DNA of 64,000 nucleotides from Helicobacter sp. TUL (GTDB lineage Bacteria; Campylobacterota; Campylobacteria; Campylobacterales; Helicobacteraceae): NCBI RefSeq assembly GCF_002287135.1, contig NZ_NESU01000006.1, positions 1 to 64,000 of the forward strand, read 5' to 3'. Shown piece by piece: positions 33,759 to 43,059 of this stretch (position 1 is its first letter; each line of letters starts with the position of its first letter). The notes under the pieces were generated by a model. It saw only the letters and a program-made list of their open reading frames with translations, ran no database searches and was not told where the DNA came from. The position numbers and the translations under genes were made by a program.

Positions 33759-34793
33759 ATGGATAAAGAAGTTTTTCGCAAAAAGATTTATAATCCCGAT
33801 AGCACAGAAAGTGTCAATGATCGTAAAATCTTTGGTGGCAATCCAACAAGTATGTTTGATCTTAACAAAATCAAATATCAATGGGCATATACATTATGGA
33901 AAAAAATGCTTGCAAATACTTGGTTTCCTGAAGAAGTAAACATGAATGCCGATAAGCGCGATTATAATGGAGGTCTTACGCCTCAAGAAAAGCTTGGTTA
34001 TGATAGGGCATTAGCGCAACTTATTTTTATGGATTCATTGCAGACAAATAACCTTATAGACAATGTTAATCCCTATATGACTAGCCCAGAGATAAATCTC
34101 GTGCTTGTGCGTCAAGCGTATGAGGAGGCTTTGCATTCTCAAAGTTATGCAGTAATGGTAGAATCTATTTCAGCAAATACCGATGAGATCTATAATATGT
34201 GGCGTGTGGATATGCAATTGCGACATAAGAATGATTATATTGCAAATGTGTATTTGGATCTTTCAAAAAATCCTACCGAACACAATCTTCTTAAAGCCAT
34301 GTTTGCTAATCAGATTCTAGAGGGGATTTATTTTTATAGTGGCTTTTGTTATTTTTATACATTGGCACGCAGTGGTAAAATGCTAGGTAGTGCGCAAATG
34401 ATACGCTTTATCCAACGCGATGAAGTTACACATCTTGTCTTGTTTCAAAATATGATTAACTCTTTGCGCAAAGAACGCGATGATCTCTTTACACATAGCC
34501 TAGAAGAGGAAGTCATAGAGCTTTTTAGAAAAGCAGTAGAGGTAGAAACAGCGTGGGGAGAATACATAACACAAGGACAGATTCTAGGACTTACAAGTGA
34601 GATTATAGGGCAGTATATTCAATATCTTGCCGATGAGCGTTTGCATAGAGTGGGATTTTCTAAGCTTTATGGCGTGTCTCATCCTATCAAATGGGTGGAT
34701 CAGTTTAGTAGTTTTAATGACCAAAAGACAAATTTCTTTGAAGCTAAGGTAACAAATTACGCAAAAGGGAGTATAGATTTCGATGATTTCTAA
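33759..34793 (+). CDS. nrdB: Ribonucleoside-diphosphate reductase, beta subunit
   Basis: A 344-residue class I R2 subunit holding the di-iron centre that starts radical chemistry for deoxynucleotide synthesis. Ligand regions are FMDSLQTNN (Asp), [16 protein letters not shown] (Glu and His), [12 protein letters not shown] and [13 protein letters not shown] (Glu and His). Length and motifs match the family in Helicobacter (HP0364). The next gene starts within its 3' end (11-nt overlap). Confidence 0.95.
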   Translation: MDKEVFRKKIYNPDSTESVNDRKIFGGNPTSMFDLNKIKYQWAYTLWKKMLANTWFPEEVNMNADKRDYNGGLTPQEKLGYDRALAQLIFMDSLQTNNLIDNVNPYMTSPEINLVLVRQAYEEALHSQSYAVMVESISANTDEIYNMWRVDMQLRHKNDYIANVYLDLSKNPTEHNLLKAMFANQILEGIYFYSGFCYFYTLARSGKMLGSAQMIRFIQRDEVTHLVLFQNMINSLRKERDDLFTHSLEEEVIELFRKAVEVETAWGEYITQGQILGLTSEIIGQYIQYLADERLHRVGFSKLYGVSHPIKWVDQFSSFNDQKTNFFEAKVTNYAKGSIDFDDF

Positions 34794-35517
34794 AACATTA
34801 TATGCACTACAGGTGAAAATTGGGACAGATTTTGAGTTTAATCTAAAAAAGGTGCTTACACTTTTAGATCAATGCCAAGAAGATTCTATTATTTGTACAC
34901 CAGAGGTAGTTTTTAGCGGGTTTGCCTATCAGCACATGGAAGAAGCGGCAGAATTTTCTAAAATCGCAACCCAAACACTCCTAGAAGCCACAAAGAATCA
35001 TACACTCATCACAACTATGATAGAAAAAAATCATCAGCATTTTTTTAATAATCTAAAGGTATTCCACAAAGGTGAGATCGTTCATAAACAATCTAAAAAC
35101 AAGCTCTTTGCCTTGGGCGATGAGCAATTGCACTTTTGCGCAGGTTCAGAAGATGAGATTGCACCATTTTATGTAGATTCTATAAAATGTGCGGCATTGA
35201 ATTGTTTTGAGTTACGCTTTATTGATTTGTGGAAGCGTGTGCAAGGGGCAGATATTATTTTTGTCCCTGCACAATGGGGCAAGCAACGCAAGGATCAATT
35301 TGAAACGCTTTGTAAGGCTTTGGCAATTGCTAATCAAAGCTTTGTTGTAGCAAGTGATGGAGCAAATGATACAATGGCAAAAGGTAGCTCTGTTATCACG
35401 CCTTATGGTGTTGTGTATAAAAATGACAAAAAAGAATGTGTGCAAGCGCAAGTAGATTTGCGTGAAACCTCTAAGATGAGAAAGTATATCCAAACCGGCA
35501 TACAAATAAACCTTTAA
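34783..35517 (+). CDS. Nitrilase-superfamily carbon-nitrogen hydrolase
   Basis: A 244-residue protein with the complete catalytic triad of the superfamily: Glu in [12 protein letters not shown] (about 41), Lys in [12 protein letters not shown] (about 106) and Cys in [15 protein letters not shown] (about 145), followed by [12 protein letters not shown]. These enzymes hydrolyse amides or nitriles; the substrate cannot be told. It overlaps nrdB by 11 nt and is followed 9 bp later by pcm, so the three form a transcript. Confidence 0.88.
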   Translation: MISKTLYALQVKIGTDFEFNLKKVLTLLDQCQEDSIICTPEVVFSGFAYQHMEEAAEFSKIATQTLLEATKNHTLITTMIEKNHQHFFNNLKVFHKGEIVHKQSKNKLFALGDEQLHFCAGSEDEIAPFYVDSIKCAALNCFELRFIDLWKRVQGADIIFVPAQWGKQRKDQFETLCKALAIANQSFVVASDGANDTMAKGSSVITPYGVVYKNDKKECVQAQVDLRETSKMRKYIQTGIQINL

Positions 35518-35526
35518 AGGATTTTG

Positions 35527-36177
35527 ATGTATGCAAATGCAAAGATGGTGGCAGAGATTCAAAAGTATGTGAAGATTTCCCCATCTGTAGCTAGGGCTTT
35601 AGGGAGTGTGGATAGGGCATTTTTTGTTCCTCCAAGTTTCACATATAATGCTTATAGTTTAGATTCTTTGCCATTAGAGGATTCACAATGGATTAGCTCT
35701 CCGCTTACCGTGGCTATTATGACAGAATCTCTTTTGGCAGATGGTGGAGAAAGTGTGCTTGAGATTGGTTGTGGTAGCGGATATCAAGCAATGGTGCTTT
35801 CTCACCTTTTTAAATATGTATATACCATAGAGCGTATCGAGCAATTACTCATAGAGGCAAAGCGACGCTTTCACTTACTTAATGCGCATAATATTTTTAC
35901 AAAACTTGGTGATGGACAAGATGGTTGGGAGCAACACGCGCCTTTTGATGCTATTATTTTTAGTGCGTGTGCTAGGGAGATTCCACATGCGCTTGTTAAT
36001 CAGCTAAAAGAGGGTGGCATACTTTTGGCACCAATGTTTGATAAGCTAGATTCCACGCAACAACGCATTACGCGATTTGTAAAGCAAAATGGCACTTTGA
36101 GTGCGCCACTTGTGATTACGCAGTGTTGTTTTGTTGATGTATGTGATGGGATTGTGTCGTATCGACAAGGATCGTAA
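35527..36177 (+). CDS. pcm: Protein-L-isoaspartate O-methyltransferase
   Basis: A 216-residue enzyme that methylates damaged isoaspartyl residues with S-adenosylmethionine to allow repair. Motifs: DRAFFVPPSF, QWISSPLTVAIMTESL, motif I VLEIGCGSGYQAMVLS, YTIERIEQL, and ILLAPMFD near the C-terminus. ATG 35527 with AAAGGA upstream is preferred to TTG 35524. Equivalent to HP0363, which is also near nrdB and truA. Confidence 0.92.
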   Translation: MYANAKMVAEIQKYVKISPSVARALGSVDRAFFVPPSFTYNAYSLDSLPLEDSQWISSPLTVAIMTESLLADGGESVLEIGCGSGYQAMVLSHLFKYVYTIERIEQLLIEAKRRFHLLNAHNIFTKLGDGQDGWEQHAPFDAIIFSACAREIPHALVNQLKEGGILLAPMFDKLDSTQQRITRFVKQNGTLSAPLVITQCCFVDVCDGIVSYRQGS

Positions 36178-36179
36178 TT

Positions 36180-36893
36180 ATGGATACTACCCTTGTATGG
36201 AATATATGGAGCATCTGCATTGCTTTATGTGTGTTGGCGTGTGGGGTAGGTTTTGGGGTTTTGTATATGCGTCGATATTTGCATATTTCTTATACACGAG
36301 CTTTATTACATATGATTGTGGCAAGCATAATGCTTTTTGCTTTGGTGATGTATGTGCAAAATAGCTATGATACATCATTAGCCCACACTTCTTATGCTTT
36401 TATATTATCTCACAACATATTGTTATATATCGTCTTGCTTATGCTGTGCATTATGGCATATATCGATTGGGTGTATTTGGCATTGCCAGAATCTTTGTTG
36501 GTGGTATTTTTTGTGCTTAGTTGTGCATGTATGTTTGTCATGCCTTTTGATGTTTGGACACATATTATGAATACTTTAGCACTTATGGGTGGCACTTTTG
36601 TTATGCGATTTTTGGGCGAGATAGTGTTTCAAAAGCCATTGCTTGGTGAAGCCGATATTGTTGTGTTTGGTGGTCTTGGGCTTTGCTTTGGAGTATTATT
36701 TACACTTATTAGTGTATTTATAGCAAGTTTTTTAGCACTTCTTTTTATGAGTGTTCGTTTGGTGGTTACAAAATCCTATGCGCAATCTTTCCCATTTGTG
36801 AGTTATCTCTTTGTAGGCGTATTGATAAGCTATGTAGGGAATGCAGAAAATCTCATATGGGCATTGCTAGGTAATGGAGTGTGGTATGTTTAA
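36180..36893 (+). CDS. A24-family prepilin peptidase-like protein without methylase domain
   Basis: A 237-residue membrane protein with about seven helices. AYIDWVYLALPESLLV matches the first Asp motif and PLLGEADIVVFGGLGLCFG the second (GxxD) motif of type IV prepilin aspartyl peptidases. The usual GDxK is here ADIV, so the Lys is missing, and there is no N-terminal zinc/methyltransferase domain. It may process pseudopilins of a DNA-uptake system or another substrate. No pilin genes lie nearby. It begins 3 bp after pcm and its end overlaps the next gene. Confidence 0.75.
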   Translation: MDTTLVWNIWSICIALCVLACGVGFGVLYMRRYLHISYTRALLHMIVASIMLFALVMYVQNSYDTSLAHTSYAFILSHNILLYIVLLMLCIMAYIDWVYLALPESLLVVFFVLSCACMFVMPFDVWTHIMNTLALMGGTFVMRFLGEIVFQKPLLGEADIVVFGGLGLCFGVLFTLISVFIASFLALLFMSVRLVVTKSYAQSFPFVSYLFVGVLISYVGNAENLIWALLGNGVWYV

Positions 36894-37938
36894 GCGTTAT
36901 ATGTTTTTATCATTTTCGCAACTCTTTTTTCCATTTTTTCTTGTTCTTTTGTTTATTGCCTCTGTGGTGCTTATTATTAGTATTGCTGGGAAAACCTATG
37001 TTGTGAAGATGAGCTTTCTTGATTTGTTTGCACTTTTTGCATATTCATTGCCTGGTAGCGTGTTTTTTATCATTTCTATCACTTTTTTTGCTTCACTCAC
37101 GCTTGGGATTGCGCGACTTTCATATGATTATGAAATGATGGTGTTTTTTGCATTAGGCATTAAACCTATGGATATTCTCAAAACATTTTTGCCTATCACA
37201 CTTATTGCTACACTTATTTTGCTTGTTTTTTCGCTTGTGCTTGTGCCACTCTCTAATAGCGCATCTAAAAACTTTATTGCTAAAAAACGAGCCGATATTG
37301 ATGTGAATTTGCGAGCTGGTGAGCTTGGGCAAAAGCTTGGAGATTGGCTTGTATATGTCGATGAAGTCAAGGATAGAAAGTATAAAAACTTGATTTTATA
37401 TTCTCAAGATACAGATTCTGAAAGTTTTGTCGTCGCCCAAGATGGCAAAACAAGAAACAGAGACGGACTTTTTGAGCTTTTATTAGAGCGTGGCGATGTG
37501 TATTTTGCACAAGATAATGAGATACGAAAGATTATCTACAACAATATGAATGTGCGTCAGATTCTTGGTGAGCCACAGCTAAGCGGCTATGATTTGCTTG
37601 GATATTGGGAAGAGGCTTTTGCGTATATGATTACTTCTTTGCCACGCAAGGATATTCCACTCTCCGTAAGATCCAAGGAGCGTAAGATCTCACAAGCAGT
37701 GTTGGTTTCTATTTTCCCACTTGTATCATTGTTTTTGGTGCTTAGCTTTGGGATTGCAAATCCACGCTTCCAATCAAATAAATCTTATTTTTATGTGATT
37801 GGTGCTACAGCTTTGTATTTTGTGATAGTGCATATTGCCTCAGACAATTTCCCTTTTTTGGGCATTGTGTGTATTCCTCTTGTATGGCTTGTGTCTTCGT
37901 ATTTTTTGTATGCTAGGGCTATTAAGCGTTATTATTAG
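36886..37938 (+). CDS. LptF/LptG-family permease (YjgP/YjgQ)
   Basis: A 350-residue protein with three N-terminal and three C-terminal helices around a periplasmic beta-jellyroll (about 105-255), the standard layout for LptF and LptG, which pull lipopolysaccharide from the inner membrane together with LptB. Seen are the start KRYMFLSFSQLFFPFFLVLL, a segment SNSASKNFIAKKRADIDVNLR, and C-terminal helices with FPLVSLFLVLSFGIANPRFQ. ATG 36886 (overlap of 8 nt with the previous gene) is preferred to ATG 36874. HP0362 is the counterpart. Confidence 0.88.
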   Translation: MFKRYMFLSFSQLFFPFFLVLLFIASVVLIISIAGKTYVVKMSFLDLFALFAYSLPGSVFFIISITFFASLTLGIARLSYDYEMMVFFALGIKPMDILKTFLPITLIATLILLVFSLVLVPLSNSASKNFIAKKRADIDVNLRAGELGQKLGDWLVYVDEVKDRKYKNLILYSQDTDSESFVVAQDGKTRNRDGLFELLLERGDVYFAQDNEIRKIIYNNMNVRQILGEPQLSGYDLLGYWEEAFAYMITSLPRKDIPLSVRSKERKISQAVLVSIFPLVSLFLVLSFGIANPRFQSNKSYFYVIGATALYFVIVHIASDNFPFLGIVCIPLVWLVSSYFLYARAIKRYY

Positions 37939-37953
37939 AATCTAGATATTGTG

Positions 37954-38727
37954 ATGAGAGTTTTGGCTAAGATTGCCTATGATGGTAGTGCATTTAGTGG
38001 GTTTGCGCCACAAAAAGAACAAGGCATTGTAAGTGTAAGCAATACGCTATATAAGATTCTCTCTCGTGTGGGAATAGATTCTAAAATTTTGGCAGCTGGA
38101 CGCACAGATAAGGGTGTGCATGCTAGTGCACAGATGATTACTTTTGATGTGACACATCGGTGGGATTTGGCATATTTACGCACATTGTTAAACAAAAAGA
38201 GTTACCCACATATTTTCTTTATCTCTTTGCGCTATGTGAGTGAAGATTTTCATCCGCGTTTTTGGGCTACATGGAGGGCGTATCGCTATCTTGTAGGATT
38301 GCAAATGCCAAATCCATTTGCTGCGCGTTTTGTAAGCTATGAGCAATTTGGAGATATACATCGCCTCCAAGAAGCCTTGAGACTTTTTATGGGGAGTCAT
38401 GATTTTGTGTTTTTCAAAAAACAAGGTACACATAGCAAAGATTCTATACGCACCATTATGCAAAGCTACGCTTATGTGTATCGCGATTTTCTTATCGTGC
38501 ATATACGCGCTAATGGTTTTTTACGAGCCCAAGTGCGTTTAATGTTAGGTGCTAGTTTTAGTTATGCGCGCGGAGAATTATCAAAACCGCAACTTCAAGC
38601 ACAAATAGATGCACAATCTCGCTATCATAGCACACCCGTAAGCCCTAATGGCTTATATCTGTGCGGAGTAGGTTATTCTTCTATGAGTGTATCGACAATG
38701 TTATCAAGTGGTGAGAAGATTCTGTGA
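37954..38727 (+). CDS. truA: tRNA pseudouridine synthase A
   Basis: A 257-residue enzyme that makes pseudouridine at positions 38-40 of tRNA. Visible motifs are IAYDGSAFSGFAPQ at the start, GRTDKGVHASAQMI with the catalytic Asp (about residue 50), FHPRFWATWRAYRY, and NGFLRAQVRLMLGA. The 3' end overlaps the convergent AsmA-like gene by 55 bp. ATG 37954 is preferred to GTG 37951. Confidence 0.94.
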   Translation: MRVLAKIAYDGSAFSGFAPQKEQGIVSVSNTLYKILSRVGIDSKILAAGRTDKGVHASAQMITFDVTHRWDLAYLRTLLNKKSYPHIFFISLRYVSEDFHPRFWATWRAYRYLVGLQMPNPFAARFVSYEQFGDIHRLQEALRLFMGSHDFVFFKKQGTHSKDSIRTIMQSYAYVYRDFLIVHIRANGFLRAQVRLMLGASFSYARGELSKPQLQAQIDAQSRYHSTPVSPNGLYLCGVGYSSMSVSTMLSSGEKIL

Positions 38728-41669
38728 AGTATCTTAAATGGTGCATTCACAACATCTTCGATAAAACTCACTTCTGTTTTTGGATTATCAAGACTGCCAG
38801 TAACAACAATATTTGTTGTTACTTTGCCATCATCACCTAGTATGATATAGCCCACAATAGGAATGTTTGAAATAATATTTGAGAGTGCTTTCATCGTGCT
38901 TGCTTTGAGAAGTAAATCTATGGTGCGCTCTTTTAGGTTTATAATACCATTGCCATCAATATCAATCGCGCTTCCTGTGAGATCAATAGATTCAAATCCC
39001 AAATATTCATTATTCATAGAAAATAAAAATTTCCCCTCTTTGATTTCATAGCCATCATTGCTAAGTCCGGGTTTTTTAAACATAATTAGTGAGGGAATTG
39101 TATCGATTAGTCCTACAATGTTTTGCACGATTGCAAAGTCTTTGAAAGTTGTGTTTTGGATACGAATCTCACCTTGCAGGGTGTTGTCTTTGAGTGTGCC
39201 AGAGAAGTCAAAAAGCCCACCAGCAAAAAGCTGTTTGGAAAGCACTTGGTTGATAAAGCTTGAGCTAAAATTATCAAGTGTGATATTTGCCCTACCATAA
39301 GCAATATTAATATCTGCAATGCCATTGCCATACGCGGCATTGGCATTGATACGCTTATCGCGCATAGTGATTGTCGCAGAATCTGTAGGTATAATAAAAT
39401 CACCATATACAATATCCATATTATTAGATTCTAAATACAAAATATGGGGCGCGATATTGTGTTCATTTTCAAACTTGCGTTTTTGACGGATAAAGGCATT
39501 TTTTTGTGCTATCTCTTCTGGAGTGTAGGACACACTCTCGCCTTCTTCGTGAAAAATTTCATATAACATAGGAATCTTACTTTCCATAAGTTGATTAATA
39601 TCAAGATTATAGTCTTTAAATACAAGAGATGTGGTATTGAGGTGTTTGTGGAATTTGATATGTTGATCTTTGGTGGTAAGCATAATGTCATCTGTTTTGA
39701 TACTGCCATTAAGTTCTAGCATATGCAATGCTTGATTATTTTTATCATAAACAGGATAGGTGAGATTCTCTATTTTTGCTTCAAGCAAGACTTCTCCTGC
39801 ATTGGCGTCTTTATTGTGGAGTGTGAGAGAGCCTTTTTTTACACCAAAATATTGCAAAAGTGGGGAGTGGGGATAGAGTGTTTGTATTTTTTCAAGGCTA
39901 ATATGTAGCATAGAATCTTGTTTAAAAGAAAGTGTGAGTTGTGGAATAGCAAGATCGATAATACCATCTTTAAAACTACCTTCAAGGGTGATGTTGCGTA
40001 TGGAATTAGATTGTGTTGCATTGCTTGATGAATTTGGTTGGGTAGATTCTGTATTTTGGCTAAGTGGCGGGATTTGAAGAATACTTGGCAAGGTTGAAGT
40101 ATTTTCTTTGATAATAGCATTAATAATATTTTTTGTCATTACATCATCATCGGCTATATCTTTGAAACCTGGATAATTCACGCGTGCTGGGAACATTTTT
40201 GATGGAAGCAAATCCGCATACTGAATGAGAAAATCACCCCTTAGTGTGTGTGCGAGGGCATCTATATCAAATGTAAATTGTGTAGAGAGCATATCAGCAT
40301 ATTTTATTTGTGAGCTTTTGATAGAGATTAAGCGTTTTTTGTCGCGATCAATGTTGAGTGTTGTTTGGAGATCTGTAGCGAGGATTGGTTGCCCAAAGAG
40401 TATGGCATTGACATTTTTGCCGCTAATGACACCATTTACTTGCGTTTCTAATTGATTTTTGGAGTTTAATTTTAGTGCAAGATCTAATGTAGTGTCAAGC
40501 GCACTTGAGGTTTGCACTGGGAGATGTATATCAAGAATGGCATACAAAAGATCAAGAAGCGCTTTATCTAGTACGAGATCTTTACTTCGCAATTGCACAA
40601 AAACTCCAAATACTTGATTAATGGGGAGATTAATTTGCACTGCAGATGTGCCTAGGCTATGTCCTGCAAAACTTGGCTCACTAAAACGGATATCTAGCGC
40701 TTTATTTACAAGATTTATTGTGGCGTCTGAAGCGATGATAGGTGTGGTGTTTGGAGCGATAGATATTGTGGGTTTATGCAAGTGGATAGAGCCATACATA
40801 TCAGAGAGAAGGTTTTGGACAAAGTATTTATTAAACGAAAGTTTGAGGGTAAGGTTTTCAAGTTGGATAGATTCAAATTGGATTTGTTTAAACAACCAAG
40901 ATTCTAGGGTTTTGTTGTCTAAGAGGGCAATATATGGCTTAAGAAATTGGATTTGATCCCAAGTTGAGGAATTTATTGTGAGTGTGGCATTTTGAAAATC
41001 TGTATTGCCTGTAATGTATATAGACGCTACTTCATTGTTGGCTTGATTTAAGGTTTTAGCATGGGAGATTTGAAGCGTGTTTATATCAAGTGTTTTGCTA
41101 CCTATGTGGTATTGCATATGTCCTGTAGCTTCCAAAAAGAGTTCTGGGATTATGAGGGATTGAATCTCTAAATTAATATCTTTACTGCTTTGGGTAGTAT
41201 TTAGGGTTGCGTTAAAATGTGGCGTGGTTATGAGATAATGTGAGCCATCATATAGTATTGCGCGTTCTGTATTGTCAGGGAAAATAATCTTGTGGATATT
41301 GAGCGTTTCAAAATAGGAGAGAATCCAAAAAATATTTTGCACCCAATTCATCGCAGAATCTATAGAATCTTTAAGGTTTTCTTGTTTGGTATCGTTGCTT
41401 GTTTCATTAGAGAATAATGTGCTTTGAGAAAGATCGACTTTTTTAATATCTACAATAAACTTATTTTCTAATTTAAGATACAATCCTTCAATTTTCACAA
41501 AACCAAAAGAAAACTCTTGTTTATAAATACCTTCATTAAGGACTTTATAGCCAAGAAAACAAAGGATAATAATCGTGCCACAGAAAACAAAGAGACTAAC
41601 AAGAGTTTTGTATTTGGTATTTGGCTTATGCTTTGGTGTGTGTTGTTGGTTCATATGGTATTTTACCAC
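38673..41669 (-). CDS. AsmA/YhdP-like large envelope protein
   Basis: A 998-residue protein with one N-terminal membrane helix (VSLFVFCGTIIILCFLGYKVL, about 25-45) and a very long periplasmic part of beta strands. The last 230 residues resemble the AsmA/DUF3971-type C-terminus: AGGLFDFSGTLKDNTLQGEIRIQN, DIDGNGIINLKERTIDLLLKAS and GDDGKVTTNIVVTGSLDNPKTEVSF. Such proteins form bridges that carry phospholipid to the outer membrane. Start is GTG 41669 or ATG 41654. It overlaps truA by 55 bp at one end and the mltG start by 80-95 bp at the other, both unusual. Confidence 0.8.
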   Translation of the reverse strand: MVKYHMNQQHTPKHKPNTKYKTLVSLFVFCGTIIILCFLGYKVLNEGIYKQEFSFGFVKIEGLYLKLENKFIVDIKKVDLSQSTLFSNETSNDTKQENLKDSIDSAMNWVQNIFWILSYFETLNIHKIIFPDNTERAILYDGSHYLITTPHFNATLNTTQSSKDINLEIQSLIIPELFLEATGHMQYHIGSKTLDINTLQISHAKTLNQANNEVASIYITGNTDFQNATLTINSSTWDQIQFLKPYIALLDNKTLESWLFKQIQFESIQLENLTLKLSFNKYFVQNLLSDMYGSIHLHKPTISIAPNTTPIIASDATINLVNKALDIRFSEPSFAGHSLGTSAVQINLPINQVFGVFVQLRSKDLVLDKALLDLLYAILDIHLPVQTSSALDTTLDLALKLNSKNQLETQVNGVISGKNVNAILFGQPILATDLQTTLNIDRDKKRLISIKSSQIKYADMLSTQFTFDIDALAHTLRGDFLIQYADLLPSKMFPARVNYPGFKDIADDDVMTKNIINAIIKENTSTLPSILQIPPLSQNTESTQPNSSSNATQSNSIRNITLEGSFKDGIIDLAIPQLTLSFKQDSMLHISLEKIQTLYPHSPLLQYFGVKKGSLTLHNKDANAGEVLLEAKIENLTYPVYDKNNQALHMLELNGSIKTDDIMLTTKDQHIKFHKHLNTTSLVFKDYNLDINQLMESKIPMLYEIFHEEGESVSYTPEEIAQKNAFIRQKRKFENEHNIAPHILYLESNNMDIVYGDFIIPTDSATITMRDKRINANAAYGNGIADINIAYGRANITLDNFSSSFINQVLSKQLFAGGLFDFSGTLKDNTLQGEIRIQNTTFKDFAIVQNIVGLIDTIPSLIMFKKPGLSNDGYEIKEGKFLFSMNNEYLGFESIDLTGSAIDIDGNGIINLKERTIDLLLKASTMKALSNIISNIPIVGYIILGDDGKVTTNIVVTGSLDNPKTEVSFIEDVVNAPFKILHRIFSPLDNIVDTLIEE

Positions 41670-42525
41670 TCCTGTTGTAGTTCCTCAAATATTGAATGTG
41701 CCAAAGGGTTCTATAAAGTCTATTATAACATATCTTAACGGAATAAAGGACATTCCACCAAATCAATTTGGCAAACTTGATGCGTTTGCTATGCAATTCA
41801 TAGGGACGCCACAAAGTGGTTTTGTGGATTTGGGTATGGAGAATCCTACACGCCTCGAGTTTCTTAAAAAGCTTAGCACTGCCAAGGCGGCTACCAAAGA
41901 AATTACACTTATTCCTGGTGAGACATTATATTTTTTCTTGCAAGATGTGGCAAAAACTTTTGGCTTAGATTCTCAAAAATTACAAGAATCTTATGATACA
42001 TACTTTCATCTTCCAGAAGGCATCATTGTCCCAGAAACCTATAAATTACCATTAGGACTTAGCGAGGATCAATTTATGAAACTTTTGTCTCAAATGTCTT
42101 ATAAATGGCATGAAAATACCGCAACGCAACTTATGGGTGTGTATGATAGAGATAAGTGGTTTTATTATGTGTCTATTGCTTCTATCGTGCAAAAAGAAGC
42201 CGCTAATATAGATGAAATGCCAATAGTAGCCGCAGTGGTTTTTAATCGCTTAAAACTTGGTATGCCTTTGCAAATGGATGGATCACTTAATTATGGAGAG
42301 TATTCGCATCAAAAAGTTACACCAGAACGCATACGCAATGACACAAATGTATGCAACACATATAAATACAAAGGCATTCCCCCTTATCCATGCACAAGTG
42401 CAAGTATTCAGGCTATAAAGGCTGTGCTAAATCCTGCAAATGTAGAATATCTCTATTTTGTGCGAAATAAAAATGGCACACATACATTTAGTAAAACTTA
42501 CCAAGATCACAAGAGCAATTTTTAA
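41575..42525 (+). CDS. mltG: Endolytic murein transglycosylase MltG (YceG-like)
   Basis: A 316-residue protein with a membrane anchor at about 12-33, a LysM-like segment (VPKGSIKSIITYLNGIK), and the YceG domain with PEGIIVPETYKLPLG, IASIVQKEAANIDEMPIVAAVVFNRL (catalytic Glu), LGMPLQMDGSLNYG and FVRNKNGTHTFSKTYQDH near the end. It cuts new glycan strands and so sets their length. GTG 41575 has AAAGGA 8 nt in front and is the chosen start, within the divergent neighbour. Confidence 0.92.
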   Translation: MPQKTKRLTRVLYLVFGLCFGVCCWFIWYFTTPVVVPQILNVPKGSIKSIITYLNGIKDIPPNQFGKLDAFAMQFIGTPQSGFVDLGMENPTRLEFLKKLSTAKAATKEITLIPGETLYFFLQDVAKTFGLDSQKLQESYDTYFHLPEGIIVPETYKLPLGLSEDQFMKLLSQMSYKWHENTATQLMGVYDRDKWFYYVSIASIVQKEAANIDEMPIVAAVVFNRLKLGMPLQMDGSLNYGEYSHQKVTPERIRNDTNVCNTYKYKGIPPYPCTSASIQAIKAVLNPANVEYLYFVRNKNGTHTFSKTYQDHKSNF

Positions 42526-42685
42526 AAAATTTCATAGAGTTTAACAAATATTTAACTTTTTGTTTGTAAACTTTGGTGTTTGCGTTTTTGGAATGCGTGA
42601 TGTCTTACCAAGAGTATAAGGCTATACAAAATGTAACAAAGATTTGTGCTTTTGTGTAAAATTACGCATTGTTTAAGCGAAAAGG

Positions 42686-42693
42686 GATAATAT
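42686..42693 (+). promoter_or_regulatory. Probable -10 box of oorDABC
   Basis: GATAATAT in the context AAAGGGATAATATTATT, 34 bp before the oorD start. The 201-bp gap upstream of it (42526-42726) has no gene. Confidence 0.4.
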
Positions 42694-42726
42694 TATTAAA
42701 ATAAAACTTTAAGAAAGGAAGAGGAA

Positions 42727-43041
42727 ATGGGATTAAAACAGGCTCCAGAGAATACTCCGGTTTGGATTGATGAGACAAGGTGCAAGGCGTGTGATATTTG
42801 CGTATCGCTCTGCCCAAGTGGCGTGTTGGGTATGAGAAAAGATGAACATAAGATTTTGGGTAAAATTATTAGCGTAGCACATCCAGAGAGTTGTATAGGG
42901 TGCTATGAATGCGAGTTGCATTGCCCAGACTTTGCTATTTTTGTTGCAAGTAAAGATGAGTTTAAGTTTGCTAAACTTACTCCAGAATCTAGAGAGCGCG
43001 CACAACGCGTAAAAGATAATCATTTTATGGTTGTTGATTAA
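42727..43041 (+). CDS. oorD: 2-oxoglutarate:acceptor oxidoreductase, delta subunit
   Basis: A 104-residue ferredoxin-like subunit with two [4Fe-4S] motifs, CKACDICVSLCPSGV and CIGCYECELHCPDFAI. It passes electrons from the OorABC enzyme, which converts 2-oxoglutarate to succinyl-CoA in the citric-acid route of Helicobacter. First gene of oorDABC; AAAGGAAGAGG precedes the ATG. Confidence 0.95.
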   Translation: MGLKQAPENTPVWIDETRCKACDICVSLCPSGVLGMRKDEHKILGKIISVAHPESCIGCYECELHCPDFAIFVASKDEFKFAKLTPESRERAQRVKDNHFMVVD

Positions 43042-43059
43042 TTTTAAGAAGGAGAAAGA

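Noticed and set aside
41517-41738. Plus-strand frame at the start of mltG in another phase
   Set aside because: It is a shifted shadow of the mltG signal-anchor region, without a family or ribosome site.
42526-42726. Possible small RNA or tRNA in the 201-bp gap before oorD
   Set aside because: No cloverleaf or strong hairpin followed by T residues could be found; only a probable promoter is supported.
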